Of a stretch of DNA of 64,000 bases, positions 61,516 through 64,000 are shown in pieces (within the stretch, counting starts at the first letter, position 1; each line of letters begins with the position of its first letter). Under the pieces are notes generated by a model. That model did not search any database. It was given only the letters and a program-made list of their open reading frames with translations, and was not told the origin of the DNA. This stretch comes from a virus. A program made the translations under genes and the position numbers. The stretch is taken from positions 44,864 through 108,863 of the IMG/VR virus record IMGVR_UViG_3300008113_000014; one strand, written 5' to 3'.

Positions 61516-63623
61516 TTGTTCCTCCTTATCATTGCCCCTGCAATTTGCGATGCAATTACAACTGGGACAATTACTTCTTGTGCTTTCTCTCTCTGATCGT
61601 CTGTCATATCCATACCTAACTCAGAGAAATTAGATAGGAGTTCTGTAACATCCACTTCAAATACTGCTCCAAGTGGGTCTGCTAAGAATGCTTCTGTTTG
61701 TACTTCTGTTACTGCATCTGCTAATGTGAATGGCATTGGAGTTTCTCCTGCTTCCGCTTCTCTATCTGAGAACTCAACAAATGCTTCAGCAAGTGCTGGG
61801 TTAGACTTCATCTGCTCAGCAATCTGTGCAACTTCTGAAGGCTTAATGCCAAGGTCTTGTGCAACTTCAGCCTTTGCTTCTTGAGTCAATGCTCTAAGTG
61901 TTTGGCTAACTGCTGTTACTTGTTCAGGGGAAAGAGTAACTAACTTATTATCACTGCTTGTAAGGTTAGCAATAACATTAGATAGATCTTCTTCTGTTCC
62001 AGTTCCTTTTTCAGGGACAAGGGCTGCTAATACCTCATCAGTAATTTCTACATCTGGCTCAGTCCAAGGATTCTCTTCTGGCTTTGGATCTGGTCCAGGT
62101 TCTGGTGAAGGTTCTGGGGTAGGCTCTTCAGTAGGCTCTACAACTGGCTCTTCAGTTGGTTCTGGATCTGGGGTAACTTCTGGGGTGGGTTCAGGTGTAG
62201 GCTCTTCTGTAGGGTCTACTGTAGGCTCTGGAGAAGGTTCTGGGGTAGGATCAGGTGTTGGTTCATCTGTTGGCTCTTCAGTTGGCTCTGGTGAAGGCTC
62301 TGGGCTTGGTTCATCCGTTGGTTCTTCAGTTGGTTCTGGAGAAGGTTCTGGTGTGGGTTCTGGGGTTGGCTGATTGGCTGCAGCGTTGGCTGCTGCTTGT
62401 GCAATAGCAGCATTAAGTTCTCTTTGTGATTGCTCGTCATAGTAACGCCATGCGTCATCAATAGCATTATTGACATCAACTATTGACTGCTCATATTCAT
62501 TTTCTGCATCTTCTTTATTTTGTAACGCAGTTGCTACATTTGATACAGCAGTATTATAGTTATTAGTTTTAGTTGTCAGGGTTTGGTTGTATCCATTAAG
62601 TGTTGATACTGCTTGGTTATAAACATTTAATTTATCATTGTATACATCTTGGGCTGAATTTCTTGCAGCAAGGGCATTGTTATAGTCGTTGGTTTGTTCT
62701 TGAGTTGCTCCAGGCCCAGAAGAGAATGTATTTAAATTACAACTAAAGTTTTGTCCCCATACTCTAGGGTTTCCAGCATAATCACAGCCTGCTCCAGTCC
62801 ATCCTCCAGGAATTCCCCATCCAAGATGATAAGATCCTGGACCACCACCGTTGTACCACCAAATCTCTACATCAAAAACCTTATCGCTTGTTACATCATA
62901 TACAGGAGAATAATCACTCCAAGCTGTTCCTTGCTCTATCCAATTATCTATGGCCAATGATCCATCAATATACATTCTAAAACCATCATCTGTATATCCT
63001 GCAAAGTATGCCTGAGTAAACCATGAAGGAACTGTTATACGACCACTAAAATTAACTATAAAATTTTCATACCGATTACCGCAAACTGGAAGTTGCATAT
63101 GATTTGAGTTCCATGTGCCAGTACATATTACAGATCCAGTAACTGCTTGACTACCATTTCTTAACAGGGTATAAACAGTATATTCCAGTCCTGCTCCACC
63201 AGCACTATTTAGGGCTTGTTGGGCTGTTTGGAGATTGATATTGGCTATACCAAGGGCATCATAGGCATCATTCTTATTGGTTAAGGCAGTTTCTACCTCT
63301 GCTGTTTGTCCATCTAATGCTGATTGGGCTAAGTCTTTTTCTTCAAGTGCCGTGGCTTCTGCGTCAAGAGAATCGTCATATAGGTCAGAAGTTTGAGTCT
63401 GGGTTTCTTTTGCAGATACCGCAATGGAATATTTATCTTCTGCCTCTTGAATTAAAGATATGAATTCATCTTGGTAGCCTAGGTCGTCTACGCTGTTATT
63501 AAGTTCCTGGATTTCTTGGGCTGCGATTGTTAATGGATCATCAGAATGGGCTTCTGTTGGAGCCATAAAAAGCCATCCAAAAGCAAGAAATGATACAGTC
63601 AATATACGCAAAAATTTATTCAA
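61512..63623 (-). CDS. Secreted PA14/PEP-repeat protein
   Basis: 703 aa. Signal peptide (FLRILTVSFLAFGWLFMAPTEA), a coiled coil (about 30-140), a PA14-type domain (about 150-300: AGYTDDGFRMYIDGSLAIDNW, FDVEIWWYNGGGPG), a second coiled coil (310-400), a Pro-Glu/Thr/Ser repeat (PTPEPSPEPTEEPTDE, about 415-520) and a helical C-terminal domain with a weak hydrophobic end (VIVPVVIASQIAGAMI). PA14 domains bind glycans. A cell-wall-spanning or virion-surface adhesin is likely; placement next to the holin pair could also mean a spanin-like or wall-binding role. Confidence 0.75.
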   Translation of the reverse strand: MNKFLRILTVSFLAFGWLFMAPTEAHSDDPLTIAAQEIQELNNSVDDLGYQDEFISLIQEAEDKYSIAVSAKETQTQTSDLYDDSLDAEATALEEKDLAQSALDGQTAEVETALTNKNDAYDALGIANINLQTAQQALNSAGGAGLEYTVYTLLRNGSQAVTGSVICTGTWNSNHMQLPVCGNRYENFIVNFSGRITVPSWFTQAYFAGYTDDGFRMYIDGSLAIDNWIEQGTAWSDYSPVYDVTSDKVFDVEIWWYNGGGPGSYHLGWGIPGGWTGAGCDYAGNPRVWGQNFSCNLNTFSSGPGATQEQTNDYNNALAARNSAQDVYNDKLNVYNQAVSTLNGYNQTLTTKTNNYNTAVSNVATALQNKEDAENEYEQSIVDVNNAIDDAWRYYDEQSQRELNAAIAQAAANAAANQPTPEPTPEPSPEPTEEPTDEPSPEPSPEPTEEPTDEPTPDPTPEPSPEPTVDPTEEPTPEPTPEVTPDPEPTEEPVVEPTEEPTPEPSPEPGPDPKPEENPWTEPDVEITDEVLAALVPEKGTGTEEDLSNVIANLTSSDNKLVTLSPEQVTAVSQTLRALTQEAKAEVAQDLGIKPSEVAQIAEQMKSNPALAEAFVEFSDREAEAGETPMPFTLADAVTEVQTEAFLADPLGAVFEVDVTELLSNFSELGMDMTDDQREKAQEVIVPVVIASQIAGAMIRRNK

Positions 63624-63682
63624 GTGGTGGCTCTCCTTACCACCATTATATCAAATTATTCAGTTAGACATTGCAAATATAA

Positions 63683-63711
63683 CAAAAAAGGGAGCCAAAT
63701 TAATGGCTCCC
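63683..63711 (-). terminator. Intrinsic terminator after the next upstream gene
   Basis: Perfect GGGAGCCA/TGGCTCCC stem (63690-63697, 63704-63711) followed on the minus strand by TTTTTTGTT. Confidence 0.85.
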
Positions 63712-63727
63712 CTTAGTGTTGGACTAA

Positions 63728-64000
63728 TTACTTAAGTAAAGCAACCTTAGCCTTTGGATTCTTTGCATTCCACTTCTTAGCAAGTGCATTGAATGATGCC
63801 TTAAGTGCCTTAAGTGCAGCAGCGTTATCTGCTGTTAGCTTAGCAATAGTTGCATCCTTAGCAAGTACAACTGCATCTGAAGCAGTCTTTGCATCAGCAA
63901 GTGCCTTAGCAGAAGCAGCCTTCTCAGCAGCAAGTGCTGTAGCAGAAGCAGCCTTCTCTGCTGCAAGAGCAGCATCTGAAGCAACCTTAGCAGCAGCAGC
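63728..64000 (-). CDS. Alanine-rich coiled-coil protein (C-terminal part, runs off right edge)
   Basis: 91 codons to the stop at 63728. Repeats of the type ALAAEKAASATALAAEKAAS, then LTADNAAALKALKASFNALAKKW. An Ala/Lys-rich helical shaft or cell-surface repeat protein; the start is outside the window. Confidence 0.7.
   Translation of the reverse strand, partial: AAAAKVASDAALAAEKAASATALAAEKAASAKALADAKTASDAVVLAKDATIAKLTADNAAALKALKASFNALAKKWNAKNPKAKVALLK

Noticed and set aside
62150-62380. Tandem repeat resembling a CRISPR array
   Set aside because: It is the in-frame coding of a Pro-Glu/Ser/Thr protein repeat with short variable units, without constant 20-40 nt repeats and unique spacers.

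Overview
The window is part of a large, AT-rich double-stranded DNA phage genome. Hallmarks are a portal protein at the left edge, three repeat-rich tail-fibre genes, two lytic enzymes, several holin-like membrane proteins, six tRNA genes and dozens of tiny overlapping genes. The host is probably a low-GC actinobacterium, by inference from a WhiB-type iron-sulfur protein, a proteasome-type peptidase, a DUF7455-like protein, an 11-bp-period PHO-box-like repeat and many apparently leaderless genes. A planktonic freshwater host would fit, but the sequence does not prove it. Terminase, capsid, polymerase, integrase and reverse transcriptase genes are not in the window.

Layout. 1-21.7 kb is almost all minus strand: a holin-like membrane gene, baseplate-type Ig-like proteins, a collagen-like protein, a protein ending in a long Phe/Pro tract, eight 2-oxoglutarate/Fe(II) oxygenases interleaved with two DUF6065-like proteins and one short-chain dehydrogenase, then tail fibres, a class II ribonucleotide reductase and the portal. 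The only plus-strand gene there is an exported lysozyme-like gene at 10.3 kb. 21.9-39.2 kb is mostly plus strand and carries about 50 very small genes in short coupled operons. These operons share three regulatory elements: promoters with TGTCAG exactly 10 bp upstream of a -10 box, palindromes of the form TGTGA-N6-TCACA, and a 27-30 nt pseudoknot-like RNA with covarying stems just downstream of genes. A candidate replication origin (iterons, DnaA boxes, stacked hairpins) sits at 36.5-37.3 kb.

39.2-44.6 kb is a surface-modification-like island: a TauD-like oxygenase, two sulfotransferase-like proteins, a family 2 glycosyltransferase, a sugar-nucleotidyltransferase and a further 2OG oxygenase. 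44.6-47.7 kb holds pstS (phosphate binding) opposite a PHO-box-like repeat, small leaderless genes and a four-tRNA array. 47.8-64 kb is minus strand with metabolic and lytic genes: a luciferase-like monooxygenase, XapX, WhiB, thioredoxin, nuclease, an APS-kinase/nucleotidyltransferase fusion, two more 2OG oxygenases, CHAP endolysin, HNH, glutathione-peroxidase-like, Hsp20, a secreted M6-like metalloprotease, a proteasome-like peptidase, holin-like proteins and a secreted PA14/PEP-repeat protein.

How the parts fit (inference): twelve 2OG oxygenases, the glycosyltransferase, the sulfotransferases and the APS-kinase fusion suggest heavy chemical modification of either the virion fibres (a collagen-like and a Pro/Phe-rich protein lie beside the oxygenase cluster) or the host envelope. 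PstS, thioredoxin, the peroxidase-like protein, RNR and Hsp20 would support host metabolism during infection. The most novel-looking signals are the repeated pseudoknot RNA and the TGTCAG-N10 promoter system.
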